This document shows, one piece after another, positions 36,985 to 46,829 of a stretch of DNA of 52,793 bases. The DNA lies in NCBI GenBank assembly GCA_001839685.1, contig MLAK01000842.1, positions 1 to 52,793 of the forward strand, written 5' to 3'. The notes under the pieces were generated by a model. The model worked only from the letters and a program-made list of their open reading frames with translations, had not been told where the DNA came from and ran no database searches. Source of the stretch: Tritrichomonas foetus. Its lineage: Eukaryota > Parabasalia > Tritrichomonadida > Tritrichomonadidae. Made by a program: the position numbers and the translations under genes. Numbering within the stretch: position 1 is the stretch's first letter; every line of letters starts with the position of its first letter.

Positions 36985-39900
36985 TCATCGTTTTTGAATT
37001 CGTGCAACTGCTGCAATTGATAGTTGATGACCATTTTGAGCAGCAATTTGATATAATCTGAATGCTTCTGCTTTATTAGATTTAATACCTTTTCCATTTT
37101 CAATAACTCTTGCTGCGTGATACATTGACTTCATATTTCCTGATACGCCGCTTTGGCGATAAAAATTAAAAGCTTCTTGAATGTTCTTTTTGACACCTTT
37201 TCCTTCTTCAAGCATGCGGGCGTAATGAAACATTGCATTGGCATCATTCAAATTCACAGCAGCCATTTTATATAATTCAACCGCTTTTTTGGGATTTTGA
37301 TTGACACCTTTTCCGTGCTCAAATAATATCCCTAAATTTACCATTGCTGTTGGATCGTTTCCGTTTATAGCCATTTCATAATAATGAACAGCTTCTAGAT
37401 AATTTTGAGGAACATTTTTGGCTTTCCCAGTTTCTAGAAGTTTTCCATAATTATTCATTGCCGGCGGATATCCAATATCAGCTGCTTTTTTGAATAATAT
37501 TGCAGCTTTTTCAACATTATCTTTCATTATTAATCTTGCATATGAATTAATGGAATATGGATCGTTCCTTTTGGCACCTTTTCGATAATAACGCGTTGCT
37601 AATTGAATATTTTTGTGAATACCGATTCCATTTTCTAATAAATATCCATATAATGAAAAAGATTGAGTATGTTTCTTCTTTATGGCGGTTTGTAAAAAAG
37701 AAATCGCTCTGGAATATTTTTTTATCGTTCCTTTTCCGGAAATGTACATTTTAGCAGCTCGATACATAGATTCGACATGACCAAGTTCAGCAGCAGCAGT
37801 GAAATTTTTTAATGCTTGACAAAAATCAACATTTTGACCATATTCTCCACTTTCCAAACAGTTTCCATAGAAAAATAATGCTTCCTCACAGTTCTTCCCA
37901 GCTGAATGGCGCAAATGTAAAATTCCCTTTTCAATGTTTTTCGGGATGCCGTCCCCATTTAACAACAATGTAGCATATTTAAACTCACTTAATGAATCAC
38001 CTTTTAATCCAGCATGTCGTAAATAAAATGCTGCTTTTGCATGATTCATTTCGATTCCTTTTCCTTCGAGTAATAAATTACCAAAAATACTCATTGATTC
38101 AACATGACCACATTTCGCAGCTATTTTGAAATGTTTTAGAGCATTTGATAAATCATTCAAATCATAATAATATTTTGCTAATTCATATTCACTTTGAGGA
38201 TTCTCAGGTGTAGCTTGATCAATTAGAATTTCAAGTGGAGTTTTTTGATGTGGAGCGAAATAAAGTTGTGGTTTGCGAACATTAATTTTTTGTTTACTTT
38301 TATTATTTTTGGAATTAATAACGTTTTTACTTTTGTTCAAATTGTCATTGTTAGATTCTGTTGTTGACAAATCAGTGTTTAAGTCACTTAAAAAATCACT
38401 ATGTATTTCACTGTCTCTGCTTCTACGTGAATTTCTTTGATTTGGATGATCAATGGAATCTTGATAAACATTTGAATCTTGATAAACATTTGAATCTTGA
38501 TAAACATTTGAATCTTGATGAATATTTGAATCTTTATATACATATGAATCTTTATATACATATGAATCTTTATATACATTTGAGTCTTTATATACATTTG
38601 AATCTTTATATACATTTGAATCTTTATATACATTTGAATCTTGATGAATATTTGAATCTTGATAAACATGTAAATCTTGATGACTAAGTGTAGAACTGTG
38701 CTGTGATTTCCCAGGATTATCGTCGTATATATTCTCTTCTAAATTAACTCTGGAATATGAATGACGAGAACTTTTCGAAAGTGGTGGAAGTTTTTCATGA
38801 CTAAGTCGTGGAGATTTCACCATTTTTTGATGATAAAGAATTGGTTCTTTTTGACTTGGATTTATCAATAGATTTGAATGGCCTTTAGAAACATTTGGTT
38901 TTACAATTTCTGGTTTATTTAAATTGACTCCAGTAGTTTTCTCTTTAATTCTTGGTGAATTTGTGTGTAGACTATTGATGATACCTTTATTAAGAATGTG
39001 AATATCATTTAAATTATCCAAACTGTAATGTTTTGTAATTTCTCCACCTATTATTGTCGAATCTTCAGTTGTATCATCTTTTATTGAATTATCATCGCTT
39101 CTTGAATCACTTACAGAGTCATTTTTTGAATCATTTTTTTCTTTTAAATTTTCATTGTTTGCATCGATTTGATAGTTTTTCAAGATAGACCTCCTATTTT
39201 TCTTCTCAATATTATAGTTGGTTTTATACAAATTGCTATTCTGATGAGACTTTGAAGTGTATCGCTTAATTTTTTTGTAATATTTATGAAAGGCCAAGCT
39301 ATCACTATTCTCCATAGCGATAATTCCAATGTCGAACAGATTGACAAGGTCTGAAGCAGATGGTCTATCAGCTGGATTCTCCAGGAGGCACCTGGAGAGG
39401 GCAATTTTCATTCTTTCGTTGTTTTGAATGAAATTAAAATCTCGTTCAAAATTTTTCGATTTGTGCAGAATTTCAAGGAAAAGAAGCGCAAATGAATAAA
39501 TATCTGATTTTTCAGAAATTTCGTCTTTCCCTTCAGGCGCGGAATATTCATAGCATTCCTGCTCAAAAGTGCCCAGTTTTTCAAAAGATTGAAAAGTCAA
39601 AAAATTTTTTTGATCTGCTGATTGGTCATCAAACGGTGAAGTGACATTGCTTGCGTTATTTCCATAGAAATCAAATTGGTTCATGTTTGATGAAATTTTT
39701 GGGAGATTTGCTTGATGATAATTTTGATGAAGATTTGAATTTTCAAAATTCCGTTTTTCTCTGTGAAACTCTTCGAAACCGTATCCAATCAAATGGGGAT
39801 TCATTTTTGAGTCGAGAAGAACGTTTTCGCTCTTAATATTCAGATGGCATATATTATTCGAATGAAGCGTCTGGAGGCCATTTATAACCCCGTACAAAAT

Positions 39901-40218
39901 TATCTGTTGTTGCGTCGGTGTCAAGTCGAGGAGATGATCAGAGACTGAGTTGTTTTCAGCCATTAAATAATAGATAATATTACTTTTTGTGGAAATCGCA
40001 ACAGGTGGACTTAAAACGGGCGTACTTAAATTTCGTATTTTATCGAACTGCGTCTGTAGGGACACCGGATTCGATGATATTTCTTTCGTAACCAGAATCT
40101 GATTATTAATTTTCAGTCGAACCATGTAAGATTTGTAGATCGAATTGGATTTGAACTCCTTTATGAGAGAAACCTGATCAAGCTCAATGTGACCTTGATC
40201 AGCAGGCGAAAGAAGCAT
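36985..40218 (-). CDS. Pseudokinase with C-terminal Sel1 repeats
   Basis: The product is 1,077 residues with an ATG start. Residues about 15-300 follow a protein kinase fold: the beta-3 lysine in ILVTKEI (K45), a catalytic loop HLNIKSEN (125-132) where the HRD aspartate is replaced by N127, a metal-binding loop GYG (145-147) instead of DFG, then APE and SDIYSFALLFLEIL. Lys and Asn of the loop are kept but both aspartates are lost, so no phosphotransfer is expected. The middle (about 300-640) is disordered, S/N/D-rich, and includes 13 or more 6-residue repeats of the type DSNVYK (from 18-bp DNA units). The C-terminus (about 650-1077) has about 11-12 Sel1 repeats (36-residue helical units, e.g. 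GKGVKKNIQEAFNFYRQSG), a protein-interaction solenoid. It may act as an adaptor. Confidence 0.88.
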   Translation of the reverse strand: MLLSPADQGHIELDQVSLIKEFKSNSIYKSYMVRLKINNQILVTKEISSNPVSLQTQFDKIRNLSTPVLSPPVAISTKSNIIYYLMAENNSVSDHLLDLTPTQQQIILYGVINGLQTLHSNNICHLNIKSENVLLDSKMNPHLIGYGFEEFHREKRNFENSNLHQNYHQANLPKISSNMNQFDFYGNNASNVTSPFDDQSADQKNFLTFQSFEKLGTFEQECYEYSAPEGKDEISEKSDIYSFALLFLEILHKSKNFERDFNFIQNNERMKIALSRCLLENPADRPSASDLVNLFDIGIIAMENSDSLAFHKYYKKIKRYTSKSHQNSNLYKTNYNIEKKNRRSILKNYQIDANNENLKEKNDSKNDSVSDSRSDDNSIKDDTTEDSTIIGGEITKHYSLDNLNDIHILNKGIINSLHTNSPRIKEKTTGVNLNKPEIVKPNVSKGHSNLLINPSQKEPILYHQKMVKSPRLSHEKLPPLSKSSRHSYSRVNLEENIYDDNPGKSQHSSTLSHQDLHVYQDSNIHQDSNVYKDSNVYKDSNVYKDSNVYKDSYVYKDSYVYKDSNIHQDSNVYQDSNVYQDSNVYQDSIDHPNQRNSRRSRDSEIHSDFLSDLNTDLSTTESNNDNLNKSKNVINSKNNKSKQKINVRKPQLYFAPHQKTPLEILIDQATPENPQSEYELAKYYYDLNDLSNALKHFKIAAKCGHVESMSIFGNLLLEGKGIEMNHAKAAFYLRHAGLKGDSLSEFKYATLLLNGDGIPKNIEKGILHLRHSAGKNCEEALFFYGNCLESGEYGQNVDFCQALKNFTAAAELGHVESMYRAAKMYISGKGTIKKYSRAISFLQTAIKKKHTQSFSLYGYLLENGIGIHKNIQLATRYYRKGAKRNDPYSINSYARLIMKDNVEKAAILFKKAADIGYPPAMNNYGKLLETGKAKNVPQNYLEAVHYYEMAINGNDPTAMVNLGILFEHGKGVNQNPKKAVELYKMAAVNLNDANAMFHYARMLEEGKGVKKNIQEAFNFYRQSGVSGNMKSMYHAARVIENGKGIKSNKAEAFRLYQIAAQNGHQLSIAAVARIQKR
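38450..38680 (-). repeat. 18-bp minisatellite in the pseudokinase gene
   Basis: There are about 13 tandem 18-bp units (plus strand: TTTATATACATTTGAATC and variants starting TTGATAAACATTTGAATC). They are in frame and encode DSNVYK/DSNVYQ/DSYVYK. Two unit types, K and Q, form blocks, which suggests separate expansions. Confidence 0.9.
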
Positions 40219-41353
40219 AGTTTTTCGATTTTTTTAGAATACTGTTTTCTGAAGGACGATAAAATTTTTCTTTATATTTTCACAATTGTTTTGTAACTAA
40301 TTGAATAAAAAATATACAGAAAAAACAATTTTATTAACTTTTTGTTAAATAGAACGTTACGATCAAGATTTAAAAAGTTAAAACGGTTTTTACGAATTAT
40401 TCAAATTGATTTCAATCATAACGTTTTCTGGATTCAATTACACCGATAGAAATGCCGTCAAAAACACATATCACACAAAAAATCGGTGAAAATGGCCAAA
40501 CATAAATCAGATTTATTTCTGAGAATTTTTGGCACACTTCCGCTTTTTCTTGAAATTTCGTAGAACATGTTCTTTATATTCCTCTAAAAATATCATGAAA
40601 TTCTATTTGAACTAATTATTTATATCAAAAGTAAAATCATTCTTGGATATCTTTCAATTTTCAATTCTTTCACTTTTTCAAAAAACCGATCAAATACCTC
40701 AGAAACAATCTTCATATATAATTTCATGATTTCTGTTAATAATATCGAAAAAATGTATATATTATGACAAGAATAACTACTATAGATGTATTCTATTATA
40801 GTCCTAGTTTAGATATTTATATGCATCAAAAAAGTGAGATTATTGGTACTCATGGGTTTGCTAAATAAGATTACAGACCCAAGATTATTCATTTGTGTGG
40901 ATTTGGAATCACTATGAATCTCCGAAACAACTTTTATATGACCTCTTCTTTACAGTTAAAAATGTTTTCCTTTCTAAATTATTAATATATCCAAATATAA
41001 ATATTATAGATAAAAATGTGTCTATACAAACAGATAGTTTAATAACAATAATAAAAACACGATTTTTATATCATGATAAATATTCTATCCTGATATTTTA
41101 TGTTTTTGTTTTTTTTATTATGCAAACATTGGAGTGGACGTATTCGTGACTATCGGCGTCAATTTTTCTTTAAGTGAATTCACCTTTCTTTCTCAATCGG
41201 TTTGACTTAAAACCACCCAGTTATTTCTATGAGGTGCATCAAAAAGTTATCAATTGAGAGATCATTCAAAACTTACCCCAAAATCAACACTCTTTATCAA
41301 TTAAATCATCTAAATCACATGTCTTTTCACTCATCATCATGAATCTCTTTTTT
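40219..41353. other. Intergenic AT-rich region
   Basis: No supported gene is seen; an 84-codon frame at 40895-41149 has no domain and an AT-biased composition. No tRNA or repeat family member was recognised. Confidence 0.45.
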
Positions 41354-42181
41354 TTATGCGTCATTATTTTCAATAATAATGACACCATGTGAAATGTCTA
41401 TTGTCTTGTCAAGCAAATCATTTATATTATCAAATTCATGATCGCTCCCTAAGGTATATTCCAGAATTTCATCAAAATTGGGGGAAATTAAAGCATCATT
41501 TTTTTCTTCAATTTTGAAAGGAAATCTGGTCTGATAAATGTCTGGCAATGTATAAAACACGCGTTTGCGGGGAGCAGTTGGAGCCTCAAATATTTCATCA
41601 ATATCCTCACCATTTGGTGAACTATTACTCACTAAAGCGTCAAAGTAATAATCGTCTATGTTCTCTTCTCCTGAATTAGAGAAATCAATATCTGATTCGA
41701 TGAAATCAGATTTGTGTGAATCCGAAAACCTCACCCTTGATTGAATTTCCTCTGTGAAATCATTATAATTGGTTTTTGAAGAGTTGCTTTTATCAATATC
41801 GCCGGCCTCAAATTCATTAGATTCATTAAGGGAGTTGGATTCACCATTTTGGCTCCTGGGATTATCGACGTTATTGTTGTTTGACTTTTGGGGCTGACAT
41901 GGAGATGATATTCTGCGAATTTTTGGGTCAGGAAGGAAATTTATTTCTGGAAGAGGTACGCGGCCGTTTTTTTCGAAAATTGTATTGATTTCTGAAGAGT
42001 TATACTGGTCAAGTTCATCGTAATATGATTTTCTTGGCTTGTTTCGGGCGAACTTTTTCGTATGTGTGATGTCTTCTGTAATTGGATAGGAATCCATGAT
42101 TTCATGCGAATTTGGATTGATGATGATGATTTTTCTTATCCCCCATCCTGAATATTTCACTCGCTGCTTAGAGGTTTGCAT
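41354..42181 (-). CDS. Hypothetical acidic, disordered protein
   Basis: The product is 275 residues with an ATG start. A short basic N-terminus (MQTSKQRVKYSGWGIRKIII) is followed by a long stretch rich in S, N, D and E (about 95-200) and a C-terminal part with hydrophobic patches. No domain, signal peptide or membrane helix is seen. Composition suggests an intrinsically disordered regulatory protein; I do not recognise it. CTCA lies directly before the ATG. A 28-bp palindrome begins 5 nt upstream of the start codon. Confidence 0.65.
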   Translation of the reverse strand: MQTSKQRVKYSGWGIRKIIIINPNSHEIMDSYPITEDITHTKKFARNKPRKSYYDELDQYNSSEINTIFEKNGRVPLPEINFLPDPKIRRISSPCQPQKSNNNNVDNPRSQNGESNSLNESNEFEAGDIDKSNSSKTNYNDFTEEIQSRVRFSDSHKSDFIESDIDFSNSGEENIDDYYFDALVSNSSPNGEDIDEIFEAPTAPRKRVFYTLPDIYQTRFPFKIEEKNDALISPNFDEILEYTLGSDHEFDNINDLLDKTIDISHGVIIIENNDA

Positions 42182-42186
42182 TGAGC

Positions 42187-42214
42187 TTTTTACAATTTAA
42201 TTAAATTGTAAAAA
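42187..42214. repeat. Perfect 28-bp palindrome at a gene start
   Basis: The sequence is fully self-complementary, centred on TTAA|TTAA at 42200/42201, with arms TTTTACAATTTAA. It is 5 bp upstream of the ATG of the acidic protein gene, so it would lie in or just before the 5' UTR. In an AT-rich genome shorter palindromes arise by chance, but 28 bp without mismatch is unusual. Confidence 0.75.
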
Positions 42215-42762
42215 AAGTGAAAAAAAATCAATTGAAAAAAATTAAATTGAATAATTAAACTTTTATTTATTACATATTTGAATTAATTTGAGAAGATTGA
42301 CTTTTTTAATTAATTTGAAAGATATTTGAAATGTTTTTTTCAATTGAAATTCAAAAATTGTTTTTGAGAGACAACATTACTATTAAAGAATTTCCAAATC
42401 TTTACCAAGGAAATCTTCAAAAAAGACTAGTAATGAATTATTAACTTGATGGTAACTTTTATTATGATATAAAAAAATTTATCTTAGATTTCGATTTTTT
42501 TGAAGAGAATTCTTAGTTATGAAAACTCTGAAATAAAAAACAAATGGATGGAACTTTGATAAACGTAATATTTTGGTAAAAATACGATTCTTGAATGATA
42601 AAAATGAGATTTTTCATTTATTTGTTTTGGACCAAGAAAATCTTTTCTGTTTGAAAATTGCATTTCCTAGAATCAAGGTTTTTAAGAAGATAATTGTTTT
42701 CAACAAAATACTTTCTTTTTTGATTCATTATTTTGGTGACTATAAATTCTGATCAAAAGATG
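42215..42762. other. Intergenic AT-rich stretch before transposon copy 3
   Basis: No gene, RNA or clear repeat is seen. Confidence 0.5.
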
Positions 42763-42770
42763 ATTAATGC
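42763..42770. repeat. Target-site duplication, left of transposon copy 3
   Basis: ATTAATGC recurs exactly at 43834-43841 on the other side of the element. Confidence 0.85.
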
Positions 42771-43833
42771 AGATGTATACAAACTAACTAGCTCTAGATG
42801 TAGAAGACTATTGAGAGATCTAAATGNATAATTGTTGATATTATTGTCATCTAAATATTATTTAATTGTAATCCTATTAATAATATATAAATATTATAAT
42901 TTAATAATCAAGATACAGAGAAAACCAAATCCAAAAAAAAATTGTGAGAAAAAAATAAACCCAACAGAAATTTCTGAGAATTATTGAGATAAAAAGTGAT
43001 TTTATAGCATTAATATCTTGATTATTTCTTATCATAAATCGTGCTTTTTATTATCATATGACCCTCCATCGAAAATTATAATGTTTTCCAAAATACAAAA
43101 ATGAAGTATAAAAAAAATATTAATAATTTTGATATAAATAAAAAAAATTTAGGCATCAATGAGAAGATTANAAAATTCACTTGGCATCGAGTCTGGAAAA
43201 AAACATATTGGATTCCATTTTTCTTGATTTGGTCTTTCAATCGTTGTATCTGTATCCCTGCTTGAGAATGTGCTGTTGAGGACTGCCAGTCTATTTTCTT
43301 CATATACTAAAATTTTATGACAGAAAAGATTTCAATACATTCATATTTGTCAAATGGAAATTGAATTAATTCAACATCACTGAGTTAAAACTATCAAAAT
43401 TTTCGCGATTTTTAATTAAAAATCGATAGAAGAAGTGTAAATAGAATTATGGGAAGCAGTATTATAATCTTTGTGATTCTTGGAAAAAAAGCTTCTCACA
43501 ATTTTTTTTTAGGCTTTCTCCAAAATCGCTCTTTTTTCGGTTTAATTGTTGCAAAATTTCAAAACTATGAATAAATATGGCTCATAACTATAAAATATAG
43601 ATTTAACAATTGACTGAAAGCTGTTCACCCGAAAACTGAAACAATAGCTTCTTCAGAATCATTTTCGAAATATTTTTGAATTCAGCCATTTGCGAAGTTT
43701 GCGATAAGGGAAATTTTCGTCATTCTTTTAGCTATTTGGGTTTTGATTTTTGACTGATGGTATTAAGTAATACTGATGATAAGGATCATTTTAGTGATTT
43801 CGTACGTTAAGACTATTTGGTTTGTATACATCT
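42771..43833 (-). mobile_element. DNA transposon copy 3 (1,063 bp, inverted, short form)
   Basis: The ends are AGATGTATACAAAC at 42771-42784 and its complement at 43820-43833. The flanks carry the 8-bp duplication ATTAATGC. Sequence matches copy 1 along its whole length in reverse orientation, including the right end that copy 2 lacks. Two ambiguous bases are present (42827, 43171). The second sits at the edge of a deletion of about 36 bp relative to copy 2, inside the shared ORF. At several variable sites it resembles copy 2 more than copy 1. Confidence 0.87.
43076..43303 (-). pseudogene. Short ORF of transposon copy 3, internally deleted
   Basis: The frame encodes 75 codons and begins MKKIDWQSSTAHSQAGIQIQ, as in the other copies. 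About 12-13 codons are missing after CQVNF, with an N at the junction. This is either a true deletion or an assembly artefact in a repeated sequence. Confidence 0.3.
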
Positions 43834-43841
43834 ATTAATGC
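43834..43841. repeat. Target-site duplication, right of transposon copy 3
   Basis: This is the exact copy of ATTAATGC at 42763-42770. Confidence 0.85.
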
Positions 43842-45033
43842 CAACATTCAATTTTTTATTATTTTAACAATTTCTATTGAAAATATTCCATTTCTTCGGT
43901 AATAGAAAATATTCAAATTAATCTCAAAATATTTTGATAATTAATGTGATAATAACAGACTTACTAGATTATATCGATTTAATAATAGATATAGTATTTT
44001 ATATTAAAAATAATAATCTAAAATATTATATTTAAATAAGATATTTCTGATATCTTCTCGAATTTTCATTATTGAAATTTGATTGGAATTCAATATTAAG
44101 AAAATTGAATGAATATTTTGAAATGATTAGAATAGTATTTTGTGAAATCGTAGTCAGGATTTGGGCAATATTGAATCACCGCCTATCACGAAGATCTAAT
44201 TCGATATTTTAATGAAAAATTCCTTTTAGTTTATTCATAATTGATAAATTTGGGTAATAATTCAAAGATAACCATCAGATGGAATGATTTCAGCAGATAA
44301 TTGAATTACAGCATATTTCGTGGATTTTCTTTTGGAAAACAAGAATTAAGGAGATAAATTTAATAAAATATAGTTTACATATCGATAGTACATTTTGGAA
44401 CGAGTTTTTTTAAAGTAATTTAATTAAAATTGTTTTTTTTTGCTTGAGTGAATTATTTATTTAAATTATTTTTCTGCTTAAATTGAATCAAAATAAGTGA
44501 ATAAAAGACTTTATATCGTAATATTCCTCAAGAACATTTTCTTACCAAAATCATATTTTCCAAAATTTATATGATAATATGAATTGATAAATATTCTTAT
44601 TTGGAAATATTCTAAATGTTAATTTATTGTAAATTGAACAGCATGTTGTGGTGACTCAGAAGGTCAAATTTCTCATCAGGATGAACATTTCAATCATTAT
44701 TTGGTTCTGCCTAACATTAAAAAATTCAATAGGTTTGACTATATTAGATCACAATTTTCTATACAAGTCGAGAAAACTGCTGCCCTGGCAAAAATAAAAA
44801 TGAAGAAGTGTATGTCAAACAAACCTTTGAGTTTGGCTTTGATATTGTGAAAATAAGCATTACAATAGTAGTTCATTACTATCATACAATATGAGACATA
44901 TTTAAATTCCCCTTCTTTACCAAAGGAAATCGAATAAACGGTCACTATTCAAAGGCAGTTATTGTATTCGATAATTCAATGATGAATATTCAAATTGATT
45001 CAAATTGATATGTTTCTTTGAATAATATTCAAA
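43842..45033. other. Intergenic AT-rich region before the DENN gene
   Basis: Composition is extremely AT-rich with few long frames (one 68-codon minus-strand frame, 44739-44945, is not supported). No RNA gene or repeat was recognised. It forms the upstream region of the DENN gene. Confidence 0.45.
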
Positions 45034-46551
45034 ATGAATATCAGAGAAAGATATGATTCCTTCAATCTTCGAAAAAGATTTAATCATAGATTTCAAATGA
45101 GAGCTGATAGTTCTCATGGTGATGATGCGCTCAAATTAGATAGACGAAATTCTGATCAATTTGACACACTTTTTGAATCATTGTTTTTAATAGGAAGTTT
45201 TCCATGGGAAAATGAAGATGATAAAAGAATCCTCTTTAAGTATCCTTCAATAAACGAAAATGATAATTCAATAGTTCCATTTTGTTTTCCAACAGACAAC
45301 AATTTTTTTATCGAAAAAATTCATTCAAACGAATTTTATAAAACTCATTTAATTGACGATAATAATATTCATAATTCCAAGTTTTTCCCATTATATTTTC
45401 CATCAGATGAAGATTCACCATATGTGTTTTGTTTATCTTTTTATGCTTCAATTTTCAACCTTCCTTCCTTTATAGATGAGTTTGAGTTTTCAGATGCTCT
45501 TAGTTATTTTAAGAAGGATGGCCATTTGATACATAGTAGACTTTGTTTATGTGTGAAAACCAAACTTCCTTTTCATTCATTATTTCATTCTTTTCTAATC
45601 TGGATCTTACGATGTGAAATTATCGGTCGAATGACTGTGTTTGCAGATGTTTGTGATTTTTTTGCAACAAATAGTTTTGATATATCGAATAATTTTTGGC
45701 CTTTACAACATAAAAATGAACTGTTAACAATCCTAATGAATTTTTCTGCTTATCCCGTTCCATTTCCAAATGAAACGCTTGTGATAGATAAGAGACCATT
45801 TCCACCCTTTTCATGGAAAAGGCCAGATGATAGTATGACCATATTTCCGATTGCAAAAATAGCATCAATCCATCTGCTCTCTAATATTAACATTGATAAC
45901 TTTAAAAAGTTGTTTTTTTCTGTTCTGTTAGAAAAAACAATAATTATATATAGTAAGGATATCGAAGATATTTCTTGGTTAATTTTAACTCTTCATTATC
46001 TGATAAGACCATTAAAGTGGGTTTCTGTATCAGTTTCATTACTTCCAAAACAATTATATGAGCTATTAGATGCTCCAAATCCAATTATTGCAGGAGTTAC
46101 AGATAATTTATTTGATTTATCCAATTCAGCGTCAAAATTCGATGATACAAAAGATGAAACAAATATTAATCCTACCAATTTCTTTTTTTATGATACACAA
46201 AAGCAACACATTCTTTATAATTATGAAATTCCACTAGCACCACAAGAATCGATTTTTTCTGATGACATATCAAGGTGCTGGAAAAGTTCAACAAGTTTTA
46301 CCAGTATTCTTACGTTATCAAATCATTTTGTTTCAACAATTCTTAAAGTTATTGATAGTTGCATCATGTCAAATATAAGTGATATTGAAAATCCTTCCTC
46401 AATATTTATGGAAGAACTATTTCTGCAAAATTTTCCCATTCAAGAAAGGCCATTTTTGAGTTTGATGGCGTCAACTCAAATGTTTCAATTCTTTGTTGAA
46501 CAACAATGCTTGAAGCGTTCTAAAAGAAACAGTATAAAAAGAAAACAGTAA
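45034..46551 (+). CDS. DENN-domain protein (putative Rab GEF)
   Basis: The product is 505 residues with an ATG start. It has the three-part DENN layout. The upstream part (about 43-150) contains FESLFLIGSF, ILFKYPSI and VPFCFPTDN, then a block ending PYVFCLSFYA. The central DENN core (about 240-360) has LFFSVLLEKTIIIYSKDIED, then LIRPLKWVSVSVSLLPKQL, LLDAPNPIIAGV. The C-terminal helical part (to about 495) closes with QMFQFFVEQQCL. This is the signature order of DENN modules, which activate Rab GTPases by nucleotide exchange and so steer vesicle traffic. The extreme C-terminus is basic (KRSKRNSIKRKQ). The target Rab cannot be predicted. Confidence 0.85.
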   Translation: MNIRERYDSFNLRKRFNHRFQMRADSSHGDDALKLDRRNSDQFDTLFESLFLIGSFPWENEDDKRILFKYPSINENDNSIVPFCFPTDNNFFIEKIHSNEFYKTHLIDDNNIHNSKFFPLYFPSDEDSPYVFCLSFYASIFNLPSFIDEFEFSDALSYFKKDGHLIHSRLCLCVKTKLPFHSLFHSFLIWILRCEIIGRMTVFADVCDFFATNSFDISNNFWPLQHKNELLTILMNFSAYPVPFPNETLVIDKRPFPPFSWKRPDDSMTIFPIAKIASIHLLSNINIDNFKKLFFSVLLEKTIIIYSKDIEDISWLILTLHYLIRPLKWVSVSVSLLPKQLYELLDAPNPIIAGVTDNLFDLSNSASKFDDTKDETNINPTNFFFYDTQKQHILYNYEIPLAPQESIFSDDISRCWKSSTSFTSILTLSNHFVSTILKVIDSCIMSNISDIENPSSIFMEELFLQNFPIQERPFLSLMASTQMFQFFVEQQCLKRSKRNSIKRKQ

Positions 46552-46829
46552 AATATTGAAAATTCTTATATTATTAATAAATCATATTATTGTTTCAAAA
46601 AAACATTTATTAGTTACAAAAAAATACAATTGTTGTTTTCATGATAGTTTTTTCTCTTGTTTCCTTTTTATCTGAATCTTTTTTTTTAGATTACTTTTTA
46701 TATTCTTCTTTCATTAAAATTTTCGCTATTTTCATTTTATTCTGAATTGTCAAATTAAATATTAATTTAATTGTGGATTGTTACGTTGTTGCGTGAATTT
46801 TGACATTTAAAAAAAATATCTAATTTGAT

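Noticed and set aside
38361..38687. Plus- and minus-strand repeat ORFs (NLDKHL / IKIQMY type)
   Set aside because: They are other-frame readings of the 18-bp minisatellite in the pseudokinase gene.
44739..44945. 68-codon minus-strand ORF
   Set aside because: Short, no domain, isolated in extremely AT-rich DNA.
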